Shown: positions 23,488-34,520, numbered from the stretch's first letter. The stretch is DNA of 64,000 nucleotides from Ypsolopha sequella (GCA_934047225.1 OW203983.1:42962310-43026309); one strand, 5' to 3'. Notes: generated by a model not told the origin, from the letters alone. Numbers and translations: made by a program.

Positions 23488-23939
23488 AAGTTTATTTTTT
23501 TATCCAAATTCATTCTGGATAGTCGGTAAGTGTTCAGTATCAAGGTTCGATGACCCTTTTTGTTAAATTCGTAATATTTTTTGTTTTCCTTGCAAACGCA
23601 AGCCCATCCATCAGCCCGTATTCGTCCACTGCTGGACATAGGTCTCCCAATATTACGCCACTCTTGGCGGTCCTCAATCATCCTCATCCAGCCGCCACCC
23701 GCAACGTCCTTCAGATCGTCAGTCCAGCGGGCACGAGAGTGGCCTACGCTGCACTTTGCTGTACGTGGTCTCCATTCCAATGCCTTACGGCCCCAACGGT
23801 TATCACAAATATGGCCAGTCCACTGCCACTTCAACTTACCGATTCAGCAGGCTATGTCGGTCACTTTCGATCTCTGACGGATATCTTCGTTTCGGATTTT
23901 ATCCACCAGAGATATCCCAAGCATAGCCCACTCCATTGC

Positions 23940-24398
23940 TCATTGAGCGACCTTAAGTCGGCTGATCAAGCCTTTAGTAAGAGACCACGTCTCAGCGCCA
24001 TACGTCATCACTGGAAGGACGCACTGGTTGTAGACTTTAGCCTTTAAGCACTGCGGTATTGGTGACGTAAATATGTGACGCAACTTCCCGAATGCTGCCC
24101 ACCCCAAGCATATTCTTCTGTCAGCCTCGGAGTCGAAGTTGCTTTTACACAGCTGGATAGCTTGACCAAGGTAAACATATTTTTGAAAAACTTCAATGCT
24201 GACATTGTCGACGGTTACTGGCCTTTGGATGACATGACAGTTGAACATGACCTTGGTCTTATCCAAGTTCATCCGCAGGCCCACTCGTCTGGAAGAATCA
24301 CTTAGGCTGCGCATCATTTCCTCCAGTTCTTGCAGCGATTCCGCCATTATGACGATGTTATCGCCAAAGCAAAGATGTGAAATGTACTCTCCGTTCAC
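23940..24398 (-). pseudogene. RTE LINE RT palm/thumb fragment
   Basis: The frame has HLCFGDNIVIMAESLQELEE where active relatives have an FADD catalytic pair; both residues around the aspartates are changed. It continues through a thumb region (NLDKTKVMFN, YVYLGQAI) and ends at a stop at 23940. The next fragment continues the protein in the same direction after the stop. It is part of the element at 23490-26010. Confidence 0.75.
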
Positions 24399-24588
24399 AT
24401 TTATGCCTCTACCATGCCAGTTCAGTGTTTTAAAGACGTCCTCCAGCGCAGCGGTAAACAGTTTTGGGGAAATAAAATCCCCCTATCTCACGCGCTCAAG
24501 GCGTATCGGTCTTGTTAGTACACCCTGTACTTGTACGGACATGGTAACGGAGTCATACAGACATTTCAGCATCTCCACGTAACGCCAG

Positions 24589-25431
24589 TCAACTTGGCAT
24601 CCAAGTTTCAATGAAGTCGAAGGCTTTCTCGTAGTCCACAAACGCTAGACATAAAAGCTGATTATACTCTTGTGTTTTCTGTATGATTTGCCTTAGCGTA
24701 TTAATGTGATCCACGGTGCTGTAGCCTTTTCGAAACCCAGCCTGCTCTGGAAGTTGGAAGTCGTCGAATCGTTGGGCGATACGATTTGTGATAACTCTTG
24801 AAAAAAGCTTGTAGGTGTGGCTCAGGAGCGCGATTGGCCTATAGTTATTCAGTAGCATTTTGTCCCCTTTCTTGGAGAACAAAATTACTAGGCTCTTGCT
24901 CGACTCCTTTGGCATAGTTCTGGTGCGAATGACGGCATTAAAGAGGTCCTGTAGCTGTCTGAGTATAGGGTAACCTCCAGCTTTCAGGAGTTCGGTTGTG
25001 ATGCCATCTTCGCCCAGCGCCTTGTTTTTTAGCTCCTCAAGGGCTATCCTAATCTCGCCCATTTCGACATCCGAGAGTTCATCGGTGTAGTGGCGGATCA
25101 ATAGTGCACGTTTGTCGTCCCGATCGCGGGAAGTTGGCTTGGAAGCGTGTGAAGGATATAGGAGCCAATAGAAATTCTCGATTTCAGTGAGGATTTCTGG
25201 CCTAGAGGTAACAGAGGTTCTACTGTCAGATGTCTTCAGCTTCGTCAGATTAGTCCTTCCCAACAGCTGGGCAAAAACTTTTGAGCCTTTGTTTCGCTCA
25301 ATCGCTGCTTTAATGATGCGAGTGTTATGTCGGCGCAGGTCAAAACGAATTTGCCTTTTAACGCGCTTATTAAAAAGGGGGTAATCTGTCGAATCTGAAG
25401 ACATTTCCCGTCTTTGCCTCATCAGGTCCAA
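24589..25431 (-). pseudogene. RTE LINE linker and RT fingers fragment
   Basis: About 280 codons are open. The frame contains a basic linker, EIRIALEELKNKALGEDGIT, NNYRPIALLSHTYKLFSRVI (RT motif 1-2), QAGFRKGYSTVDHI and VDYEKAFDFIE (first catalytic Asp region). The frame is lost after the latter. Upstream sequence to 25500 is less clear. The first catalytic aspartate is kept but the second motif is mutated further on. Confidence 0.8.
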
Positions 25432-25491
25432 AGTTCCGCTTGGAATCTTGGACTCCTTATTCTTTCACTCGGGCTTAAAATAAGCCCTGCC

Positions 25492-25565
25492 AACTTCACG
25501 CGCGACATTCGTGAAATTGTTATAATACAACTTATAACAATTTCACGAATGTCGTGCGCGAAGTT
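25492..25565. repeat. Near-perfect palindrome, 34-bp arms
   Basis: Arms 25492-25525 and 25532-25565 pair at 32 of 34 bases around a 6-nt loop TACAAC. It lies inside the RTE endonuclease-RT linker and abuts the next palindrome. Confidence 0.9.
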
Positions 25566-25620
25566 GAACACGTCGACCAGCTTTCAATGAATAATTGTTG
25601 AAAGCTGGTCGACGTGTTCA
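25565..25620. repeat. Perfect palindrome, 23-bp arms
   Basis: Arms 25565-25587 and 25598-25620 pair at all 23 bases around a 10-nt loop. The first base is shared with the previous palindrome. Confidence 0.9.
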
Positions 25621-26084
25621 GTGGTTTCCAACAAGATAAAGCGGTTCTAAAGTTCCATTTGGATTTTCTCGGATCATTTCTCTCCAGCTGTAAGTTAATA
25701 TTCCAGATGCTTCGGACAAGTCGGTGATCGCTACTAGTACTAAACCTATTTATCACGGAGACATCTTAGAATATGTGCTTTTGATTCGTCATGATGAAGT
25801 CTATCTCATTTTTTGTCTTACCATCGGGGCTTCGTCAGGTCCATTTCCTTTGGGGCTTTTTTTTGAAGAATGAATTCATCAAATAGAGCCCCTGGCTTTC
25901 AAGGAAGCCAACCAGCATCTGACCCCTAGGGTTTCTACAGCCATAGTCGTGTGGTCCGATTACCGATTCACCACACTCATGTACATGTACCCCCACTTTG
26001 GCGTTGAAGTCCTACATAACAATAACAACGCTATGATGTGTCTTGGTGGTATTATTTTTGGCCTTAGTAATGTCATCATATTTG

Positions 26085-26290
26085 GCCTCGACATCATCAT
26101 CGGGGTCACTCTTGGCGGTCTTCAGTCATCCTCATCCAGCCGCTACCCGCAACGTCCTTCAGATCATCAGTCCAGCGGGCACGAGGGCGGCCTACGCTAC
26201 GCTTTGCTGGACGTGGTCTCCATTCCATTGCCTTTCGGCCCCAACGGTTATCATGTCGGTGACAAATATGGCCAGTCCAATTGTGGTCGG
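26085..26290 (-). mobile_element. Second RTE 3' tail, same family as 23600-23840
   Basis: The sequence repeats 23655-23840 closely (ATCCTCATCCAGCCGC and CAACGTCCTTCAGATC motifs). It lies upstream of the endonuclease region of the main element on the same strand, so it is the 3' end of another copy, not a continuation. Confidence 0.65.
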
Positions 26291-26292
26291 GG

Positions 26293-26528
26293 AGTGTAAT
26301 TTCGTAGACAAAACCATTATAGTGCGAACGGTGTGTTATTCCGTACGTAAGATCACCAAAGTGCGGACGGTGCGTATAATTTAGTACGGTATTTCATCAA
26401 AATGCGGTCGCTGTGTAATTTCGTTCACAAAACCATCAACGTACGGACGTTGTGTTATTTCGTACGTTAACCCACTAATGTGCGGACTTTGTGTATTAAC
26501 GTCCGCAAAACCCTTGTTGAGCGGACCG
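26293..26528 (+). repeat. Minisatellite, about six 39-bp units
   Basis: Units start at about 26294, 26332, 26371, 26412, 26451 and 26490, each with a variant of TGTGTTATTTCGTACG and a unit end near TGCGGACG. Spacing is 38-41 bp. Unit-to-unit divergence is high, so it is old. Scattered GCGGAC/GTCCGC motifs continue to 26760. Confidence 0.8.
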
Positions 26529-26545
26529 CCCGCACAATATTTTAG

Positions 26546-26572
26546 GACCGCACAAGCCGTATTTTTGACAAG
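26546..26572 (-). repeat. Right inverted repeat of the 23.0-26.6 kb block
   Basis: GACCGCACAAGCCGTATTTT plus TGACAAG is the inverse of 23025-23051, with four mismatches. The two repeats bracket the RTE remnant and minisatellite. Confidence 0.6.
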
Positions 26573-27029
26573 AACTTTGATTGCTTCTATCTCCGTCTCC
26601 AGTGAGTGTTAACGAAATTCTGTTAGATGTTCATGCTAGAAAAAGACAGCCGTACATCGTGTAAGCAAATACACTCGCCTAAGTCAACGGGAAAGGTAGG
26701 ACCGCACAATGAGGATTTTGGTACAAGTCCGCACAACATTTGTCCCGCGAACAAGGGTGAATGTGTGTGTGTGTATATATGGTGATGTATAGAAGAGGAT
26801 GTGAGTGTAAGCGTGAGAATGTCTGTGAATGAGATGTACGAAGCTATATCATTGCGCTACAACATCAAGAATCATAGTTAATTCCTGGACTTGAGTTCCC
26901 ACTATGTGCAATTATTAATTCATGATTAATTACTTAGACTAATTAATTTCCTAAGGTAGAGGCGGATGATGTCACAGACACACTACAGCTAGTGCACTTG
27001 TAAATGAACCATATGTAACAGATTTTGAA

Positions 27030-27500
27030 AGATTATCTTTATTTTGCAAAATCCATCGCTATGAATACTCTAAATATTATTAGAGTGCAATACAAACTGG
27101 AAAAGATCAATTTTAGAGTATTCATAGCGATGGATTTCGCAAAATAAACATAATCTTAGTTAATGAGAACTGTGAATTTCTTAACTGTCTGAAGCAACAA
27201 TATTGTAGCGACGACAGCACCATCTAGGCGTGAAATCACATAACGCCCTCGTGAGCGTTCTATATGTGCAGTACAAGCTAGTATATCAGGCAGAAGCAAA
27301 AATAACAGTGGACAATTATGATGGAAGAATTCACCAGTCTGGGTAGGAACCTCGGTGGCGCAATTGGTAGCGCGCTTGTCTTGATAACAAGAGGTCGCAG
27401 GTTCAAATCCTGCCCCGGGGAATTTTTTCATATTCTTGTCTTTGGGTTTGTTTCTGATTAATCTTTTCCAGTTTGTATTGCACTCTAATAATATTTAGAT
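27030..27500. repeat. Nested inverted repeats around a tRNA-like sequence
   Basis: Arm A (27030-27072) pairs with A' (27110-27154), for example CCATCGCTATGAATACTC against GAGTATTCATAGCGATGG. The loop B between them (27073-27109, AGAGTGCAATACAAACTGG) has an inverted copy B' at 27458-27499. The order is A-B-A'-X-B', with the tRNA-like sequence in X. Confidence 0.75.
27349..27421 (+). tRNA. tRNA-like sequence, probably a pseudo-tRNA or SINE head
   Basis: A cloverleaf can be drawn: D stem GCGC/GCGC, anticodon stem CTTGT/ACAAG perfect, T stem GCAGG/CCTGC perfect with loop TTCAAAT. The anticodon loop CTTGATA gives TGA (Ser). The variable loop has only 5 nt, whereas tRNA-Ser needs a long arm. The acceptor stem has two mismatches out of seven. 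Hence a true Ser tRNA is unlikely; it is more likely a relic or SINE. A and B boxes are present. Confidence 0.5.
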
Positions 27501-27534
27501 TTTGAAAGCTTTAATTTTAGGTTTAAACTGTCAA

Positions 27535-27880
27535 AAGTCCATCCATCCATCAACCTAGTTCGTCCACTGCTGGACATAAGCCTTGCCGGCAGTCATCCTG
27601 GAAGAATTGCCCATACTCACACACGCTGGGCAGGCGGGTTGGTGAGCGCAGTGCCGGAACCCTCGCACCAGTGACGCTGCTGCCCGTCACCAGTCTGTTC
27701 CATATAAGGCCCGGCTATTAGGGATGGATATACCGCTATCCATCGGTCCCAGGCATGGTGGACCTCCTGGTTTTTTGCCTGTGAGCTGTCCTCTTACTCT
27801 CCCCCGATTTCGAAGGGTAATTCAAGTAAGATGGTGGTACCTCCACAGTCAAGCCCGGCTTCAGCTCTACCACCTGTCAA
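27535..27880 (-). mobile_element. RTE-like LINE 3' tail
   Basis: Reverse complement of the tail at 12838-13157, with TTCGTCCACTGCTGGACATA, CACACACGCTGGGCAGGCGG and CGGCTATTAGGGATGGATA motifs. The last motif includes the ATACC site that BEL element B used in another copy at 47879. Confidence 0.65.
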
Positions 27881-28164
27881 AAGTAAACTTTCTTAATTAA
27901 AAAAACAGTACTTAAATGGCTGTGATAGAAGCTTAATTACCTTGCAAAAGTTGTAGTTTCGACAGCTCTAAAACTACATCAATAAAGGCTTCAAAGTCAG
28001 CTACAATAACTCCCAAACAAGGCTGTACCACAGATAATAATAATATAATGTACAAAGTTTCAACATCAAAAACCGATCGCAGACGCTGGAAATTGCGATG
28101 ATTAAACAGAATAAAATAAACTTCAGGAACGCAAACACTGAGCGTATTTGTAATGTTCGATGAG

Positions 28165-28500
28165 AATATTTTTAGGTTTTCCTACCCAAAGGGCAGAACA
28201 GAGCCCTATCATTGTCACTCCGCTGTCCTTCTGTCTGTCTGTCCGTCTGTATGTCACGGGTCTCTAGCTCTTAGAAGGAATGAGATATAGACTAGAGATT
28301 TTGATATTTTGTGTAAAATATTGACCAAAAGCCGAATATTTAATTACATTTTTTTTTAAATTACTTTTTCTACATCCTGATAACATATAAAAACGGAGCC
28401 AAAAGTTTTTTTTTACCCTGGCTTGTGGGTTGTCATTGTTTGGAAGTGATTGAATAAAGTAGAAACGTATTTTTATTACCATAAGAAACAAAGAAATGGG
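28165..28500 (+). repeat. Dispersed repeat with (GTCT)n tract
   Basis: CCAAAGGGCAGAACAGAGCC precedes TCTGTCTGTCTGTCCGTCTG at 28230-28249. Same family as 20930-21235. A downstream TTGACCAAAAG motif lies at 28320. No coding sequence. Confidence 0.4.
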
Positions 28501-28586
28501 CGCCTATCAAAGTTATCATTTTTAGAATGTTTTTACCATGAATCTCAAAGACCAAAGTAAAAAAAAAAAGTATTTTTATTTAAATT

Positions 28587-29120
28587 TTATGTAAACATAA
28601 TGTTATTGATGTCCAGGTCGAATTGGGTATTACTATTTATATTACCAACACCATGTTCCAAAACCTTGTGCCAGGCGTCGTAGTTACAACCAAGCCTTGC
28701 ACCCAAACAATTTCTGGAAAGGGTTTGTGTTTGGTCCTCATAAATCTTGTCCCGGATATCGTCATCCCGGTCCATAGTTGGCGCATATATGCCAATGACA
28801 GTCACGTAGTTGTTGTTTTCCAAGTGTAGACGCATGTTATTTGGTCCGGGGTTTTGAACCGGACACTCTTCCAGCTTCGTAGCAATCTTATTTTTTACCG
28901 CGAAACCAACGCCAGATATCCTGGGCAGAGACAAGGTTTGCTTTCAAAAGAAGTTGTACTAACGACCGTATTCCATCATCTTCCCCTCGCCACTAAGAGC
29001 CAGGTAGGTATCACTCTAAGTAACGATATCCATATCATAGCGTTGGAGCTCTTGGGTCACGATGGCGATTTTAGCAGTAGCTTCTTTCTAGGTATAAGAT
29101 GTTCATTGAGGTACAAGAGA
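28587..29120 (-). pseudogene. RTE LINE endonuclease fragment
   Basis: Minus-strand frames read AKIAIVTQELQRYDMDIVTL at about 29040-29110, then, after frame changes, RISGVGFAVKNKIATK and YVTVIGIYAPTMD. These are the N-terminal APE-type endonuclease motifs of RTE elements (the SAYAPT-like motif is here IGIYAPT). It ends near 28587, where the endonuclease is cut. It is separate from the RTE remnant at 23490-26010 and is broken. Confidence 0.7.
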
Positions 29121-30386
29121 CGTGAGGGTCCTTCGATTTTCACATCAGAAAACAGAATACCAAGACGCGTGGCATCACCACTAACAGGATAGTTTTGAGC
29201 GACAACGAATAAATTTCATGTGTCCACCGCACTTTTTTTTATCCAGTTCGAGTAGAGTAGCGCTGGACTCGGTCTACCTATACAGTCAGTTTAATTTTCC
29301 AAAGACAAACCTTTATGACACAGATCATTTTATTCCAATAAAAATATTCCTGTAAAAAAATATGCCAAGTCCCGTAACACTTTCACCGTAAAAAGTTTTG
29401 AGATCTCGAGAAAACCGAAGTCAGCCATTATATTACCTTTGACTGAGATTAGCAAATTATTCAGTAGTTGTCTTAACTTAACACTTCACTTGTAAAATAA
29501 TGCTTGCACCTTTTGGACATGATGATTGGTGAGTGTTTGACAAAATAGCGGAATTTTGGTAGCAGGTAATTTTTATAGTATATTTATAACAAACTAGTTA
29601 TTTGAGAATTTGCAGGCTTATTCTTGCATTTGTAACAGAAATATATAAAGATTAAAATTGCCTCGAGTTGCTTCTAGAAAAGGGTTTCCGGTTGCGTCTG
29701 TTTGCGCTCTACTTGGTGGGGTCACTGCCGTGATCCCTGATTAAGCTGATTTTCACTCTCCCTTTAAATTAAACCCGAAATTTCACCGTTGTTCAGACGA
29801 TTTTGTCTTTTTCAAATGGTTACCACTATATTTTTTAATTCATACTCCTTTAATTCGGCTTCCATGCCAATTATCTTAGATTTTTCCTCCAAAGTAGTCA
29901 GTCGTGAGTTGAAATTCTGCACTATTATTTATCATAGATATTTTACAATAAAGCTTCGATATGTCAACAGATATTGAAGGGGATTTTATATTTTTAAGTC
30001 ATTTAAGGCACGTAACTCGTTCACAATGGATAACAAGGGTACCTGTTAATACTCATGGACGAGGGACTGTTGAGTGTTTCCTTCGGGTTGGTTTGTAGTA
30101 GACACAGAGAGTCAAAGATAAATACGTTGGAAATCGCCATTTGTGTCGGACAGCAGTGTTCATACGCCGATACGATCAGTTTCTTTGCATGTAGAACAAG
30201 ACATGTTGTCTATGTAGGAATATTTGGTAAAAAAAAACAATAATTTGCACGACGCAGATTAATTAATTAATTGAAAGTCGATCTATGGAATGTTCTCGGC
30301 TTATCACAGTCACCTTCACTCACTTCAAACGAAAAGTCAAGCAATAATAAAAACAAACAGAAACTAACGAATAATATTGTTCGCAG
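29121..30386. other. Unassigned, probably intron or intergenic
   Basis: No supported gene. It lies just upstream of the GPCR exon and would be intron if the gene is active. A polypyrimidine-poor AT tract and ATTGTTCGCAG at 30376-30386 lead into the splice acceptor. Confidence 0.4.
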
Positions 30387-30529
30387 GCAACTGTCTGGTG
30401 ATAGCAGCAGTGCTGTGCTCCAGCAAGTTGCGATCTGTGACAAACCTGTTCATCGTGTCGCTAGCGGTCGCTGACCTGCTAGTGGGGCTCGCCGTGCTGC
30501 CCTTCTCTGCCACCAGAGAGGTGTTCGAG
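30387..30529 (+). CDS. Dop1R2: Exon of a biogenic-amine GPCR, most like dopamine receptor Dop1R2
   Basis: A 143-bp exon lies between acceptor TTCGCAG (30380-30386) and donor GAG|GTAAGT (30530). The first two bases complete the Gly codon of the TM1 GN motif, so the upstream intron is phase 1; the donor follows a complete codon (phase 0). The exon reads [10 protein letters not shown] (end of TM1), [20 protein letters not shown] (loop and TM2 with the conserved Asp) and [11 protein letters not shown]. As I recall, [14 protein letters not shown] and LPFSAT are close to insect Dop1R2/DAMB, a Gs/Gq-linked dopamine receptor of neurons. Octopamine or tyramine receptors are alternatives. TM3 and later exons are not in view. 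Family call sure; subtype moderate. Confidence 0.75.
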
Positions 30530-31678
30530 GTAAGTGTCTCTGTCACTAGCGGTCGCTATCTTGCAGGGTTGGGCCAGTGGCGTACACATATATGTCTCCT
30601 TGGATGGAGACGAACTGATTTAGCATGTCCAGTTGTTTTCAGAATAAACACGCGTAAACGCTGTTTCAATACGTCACAAAAACATACTAGAAACCCTCAT
30701 CCATGGACCTATAACATCCATGCCCTCATCCCACTCGTCAAGCTCGAGTGACAAATGGGAGTAGAATTTCTAGTTTTTAACGCACAAAATATTCTTAGAA
30801 AATCTAACGCAATATTAACTATGTCACTCTTGTTTTGTCTAACATTTGTGATAAATTTTAATTTTCAGCTTATTAAAGTTTCTTATTAAAGCTTATTAAA
30901 GTATATTGTCAGTGGAATGTAAAAAATACTAAAGCGCCAAAATGAGATTTTTGGGAAATGAGGTTAAAAGTTATTTAATTTTTTTTAATATATATTTTTG
31001 TTTTTAATGTGAATAAACTCATCAAAAAATATGTTTGTATTTAATTTTTTATCTTTATTTATAAAATATGCTAATAAATAATTGACAGCGATTATCTAGA
31101 CATTAAATATTGTTTAGTGGCTCAAATGTTATAATTCTTGTACAGAAATAAAGTAAATACTGCAAAATAAATGCTTATATGGTGATATGCATGTAAGAAG
31201 AAATGCTAAAGAAGCTATACGCTTCATAATGTTTATAATTAGACATGCACGCACAAACCTTATCGAATAATTGCAAGCAAAAGTTACCCATGGATAGATT
31301 AACCATACATTTTTTCGATTATACTATTGAACAATGAACAGTTATTATGTATTAGAGGTGATGTGAGGTATTTGATACGGTTTCCACACCCTGGAACACC
31401 ACGTTGTTTCATGGGCTAAACGCGTTTGCAGTCTCAAGTGTCTAGAAGCCTCTTTTTGAGTGCACCTGTATTTAAGGCGCTACGGAAAAAAATCGACACT
31501 TTTAGAACTTCTATATCTACTTCGGTAAATAATGTACAATTTTGATAAAATAGTATATTATTTTTGGAATCTTTCTCTAAGGATTTGTGAAAACAGAAAC
31601 GCGATTGGAGAATTTCGGCTCGATAGGAATATTTATTGAAATGAGGTCTTTATCGACAACAATTCAACAATTCAATTC
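30530..31678. other. Probable intron, AT-rich
   Basis: Follows the GPCR exon donor. The open frame running on past the donor to 30751 reads through the intron by chance. No gene recognised. Exact CAAAAATAT-type AT tracts only. Confidence 0.4.
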
Positions 31679-31710
31679 AACCCATCTAATAATATTTTAT
31701 TAGATGGGTT
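31679..31710. repeat. Perfect 14-bp hairpin
   Basis: AACCCATCTAATAA and TTATTAGATGGGTT flank a 4-nt loop TATT. A possible foldback end or a chance palindrome. Confidence 0.6.
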
Positions 31711-32009
31711 TTAACAGTATCTAGGACCTGGTTAAACGAAATTTTGATAGCTTTTTTAGTACATTTTATATTAATAAAAAACCGACTTTTTGCTACTTTT
31801 CCACGAATCCGTCCCTCTCGCACTGAGGGTTTTTTCGCATATGGAGTAACAGGGACGCTAAAACTTTTACGTATCGTCTTAAACTCATGCTTCTGCACTA
31901 TAATATGTCCTGGAGAACTGGCTGTTTCTGCTATTAGACCTCCAATTTAATAAACGAGTCCTGTGGCAAAAAGGTCGTGGCTAGTGTCTGCACACACAAG
32001 CAGCTCATA

Positions 32010-32077
32010 TTGCTGACCTTGTGATGTGCAGGATAGAAGAGTGGTTGCTTCTATCCTGCACAACACAAGGTCAGCAA
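32010..32077. repeat. 30-bp-arm hairpin with 8-nt loop
   Basis: Arms 32010-32039 and 32048-32077 pair at 29 of 30 bases (TTGCTGACCTTGTG... and ...CACAAGGTCAGCAA) around loop AGTGGTTG. It is richer in GC than its surroundings. Confidence 0.9.
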
Positions 32078-32379
32078 AATGGATTCGGCAGCACCTTGAG
32101 TGACGGATCAGTCTTATTTAGAGAGGCCCTACTTGCCTCTAATGGAGGGACTAGAAAAAGTGTCCCAAAAAATGCTTGAGGCAAACCCATACAAAATTAG
32201 CCATAGTTTACATACATATTGTTGTGGTTTTTTGAAGATTTCTTGAAACCAGTGCCCGTATAATTTTTTACAGTTGGTTTTTTAATATCTACTCTATTTC
32301 ATAGTCATTTTGTATTTTTAGGATAATATTTTTTATTTTTCTCACTTTTGTCTTGTAAATATTTTGAACAATTTCAAAT

Positions 32380-32540
32380 TTTTCATATTTTTTTCACACC
32401 GTAATATGTGGGAAGATAATCCTTTTATTTGCATGTCTTTATCTTTAACGGTGATAAGATTATGAGGCTGTGACATACGGACGGACGGACAACGGAGTCC
32501 TACCATAAAGGTTCCTTTTATACCTTTTAGGTACGGAACC
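32380..32540 (-). repeat. Dispersed repeat with (GGAC)n tract
   Basis: CGGACGGACGGACAACGGAG at 32478-32497 and TTTTAGGTACGGAACCAC at 32526-32543 are the complement of the family at 20930 and 28165. Confidence 0.4.
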
Positions 32541-32544
32541 ACAA

Positions 32545-34165
32545 AAGCATCGTCTTTAAAAAATATAAAAGCGATTGGGAGAAAAACACTAAGGATACAC
32601 AGTTGTACGATAATTTTTCATCTGATACGATAACTTTAGAACATTGGTGCGATAATTCACTTGCACTTGTCTGGCATCCCTGCCCGCGTCTTTTTGCTGT
32701 CAGTCAGTATTAATCAGTAGAGTAGAGCTGTGACTTCAAGGTAAAGAGGTCGTGTGCGTGGCGCTTGCATTCGACTCTTGGTATTTGTGATAAAACCGTT
32801 AACATAGTAATAACAGTTTTGCCATGAACTTTCATCTTCATGTATTTTCCATAGTCACAATAAACTCTATAAACATGTTTTCCACATTTCACTTGACACC
32901 AATTACAACCCCGAACCCTAAAACTTTGCCACTCGCGCGACAGGATACTTTTTACAATTTAGGCGCTAAACTTTACATAAATAGAGGGACAAAATTAATA
33001 AAAAATATTAGAAATGAGCTTATTCTAAACAGAGAGTAACTTACAAAATTAAAATAACCTACTTATTAAACCTCCCTTAAATAACCTACTTATTAACCTT
33101 ACAAATAATCATCTCTTTGTTATGTTAGCATAATACACTGCAGTGATAAAAACGTTACAGGCAACATTATGGCAAAAAGCGAGCTTCCCCCCGACTCGAA
33201 TGAAATCCTTCAATTTCAGTAATTAGACAATTCTAGCAGCCATCCACGTTACAATCAGACGCAACAGATGCTACCAACGATATGAAAGGGTTCATATTTA
33301 CAACCATCTTACTTGAATTTAAACCCTACCACCAGAACACAAACGTGAAAGTCGCTGAAACATTTTGAAGTGTATTCTGGGACAGGTTTACAAATGATTT
33401 TGAAGCTTCTGTATTAGTTTTTTAGGTATAAAATGCAGCTTTGAAGGAGTTACACAAAATATAAAGATATTCTAGATATTTAACTAATGAATTGGTATAC
33501 AAACACAGGGCTGCATCTCTTTAGGATCGTGACTTCAAAGGTTTTTTAGTATCGTTTTATGCATTAGTTCTTTTGCGAACAAACATCTTGCGATCTGCTA
33601 TACCCTTTGTACCCGCTATGCGAATATCATTGTGTGTAGTCTTAAAAAGCTTTGTTTTGAAGTAAATAGCTATACAAATTGAAGTGTTTGATTATGATGA
33701 TTTAGTTTGATTTTCAGGATTCTTTATTAACAGAGACAATACAATTTTGTAACCTCAATTATATGCAACAAATAGGCAACAATAGGTAACATTAGACATA
33801 AACACGTCTTTACCAGGCTGAGTGCGCCTTTTTTAAATACTCGTATTATAACTTGGTAATTAAACGCTATTTTAGATATCGAATTGGCTTCTTAACTAAA
33901 CATGATAAACGTAAGTATATGCGTCTGATTTTTTATTTATGTAGTCCAAATGCAACGGTGATACCTACGTTACAAAAACGTAGGAGGGATACAATAAACA
34001 TAAGCAATAAATACAATTGTGTATTTCATGAAATATCTTGAAAAAGACACTCTTGTTAAAAGTATCACAGTACAGGCTGTAGTATGAGAAAATATAAAAA
34101 ATAATAGTGAAACTGTGTACAAATGAAGTGTTGTGTTTTCTTCAAGATGCTTTCCAAGTTTCAGC
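32545..34165. other. Unassigned DNA
   Basis: No supported gene. AATAACCTACTTATTAA occurs twice at 33054-33094, a short local duplication. Confidence 0.35.
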
Positions 34166-34169
34166 AAAT

Positions 34170-34520
34170 GCAGACAATTGCAAATATAAATTTTATTTCA
34201 TGAAATACACGGAAAATTTTAATAAATTTCTGGTATATGCATTTTGACATAATATAATCTAGGGTTATGTAATTAAAAGTCATGTTTGGATAAATTTTCC
34301 CCGATAGAAATTATTGTTGAATTGGCATAGATTAAATTATTTTAAGGTGTGTTAATTCGAAAACCATTTCGAGATTTAAGTTTGAAAAGCCGTATTTTCG
34401 AAATTTTGGTCTAAAAAACCTCATGATGATGAATATTTTTACGAAAAAGCTGCAACTTCCATTTGCCCTTGTGTGACGTCACTTGATTAATTGCTTTAGA
34501 AAAGTGTCCTTTGCTATCAA
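34170..34520 (-). repeat. Dispersed repeat, inverted copy of 63270-63650
   Basis: Its reverse complement matches 63507-63645 closely: TTCAACAATAATTTCTATCG, GAAAATTTATCCAAACATG, CCCTAGATTATAT and ACCAGAAATTTATTA. The end is a palindrome centred on TTTCATGAAA. Function and class unknown. Confidence 0.7.

Larger units (their letters stand above)
23490..26010 (-). mobile_element. RTE-clade LINE, decayed
   Basis: Minus-strand fragments, in order, give the C-terminal endonuclease (SPDGKTKNEIDFIMTN near 25780-25840; SDHRLVR near 25720), the linker, RT domain, and the C-terminal tail ARWTDDLKDVAGGGW near 23710. This is the usual RTE order. There are stops and frameshifts. The catalytic FADD motif reads FGDN at about 24357-24372, so RT is inactive. 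A short MITE-like fragment related to 58668-58933 touches the 3' end at about 23499-23545. Confidence 0.8.

Noticed and set aside
27156..27431. Minus-strand frame reading GAGFEPATSCYQD...RATNCATEV
   Set aside because: It is the reverse translation of the tRNA-like sequence; such strings are a well-known false protein prediction.
30530..30751. Extension of the GPCR frame past 30529
   Set aside because: A consensus GTAAGT donor is at 30530 and the amino acids after it no longer resemble TM2-TM3 of any amine receptor.
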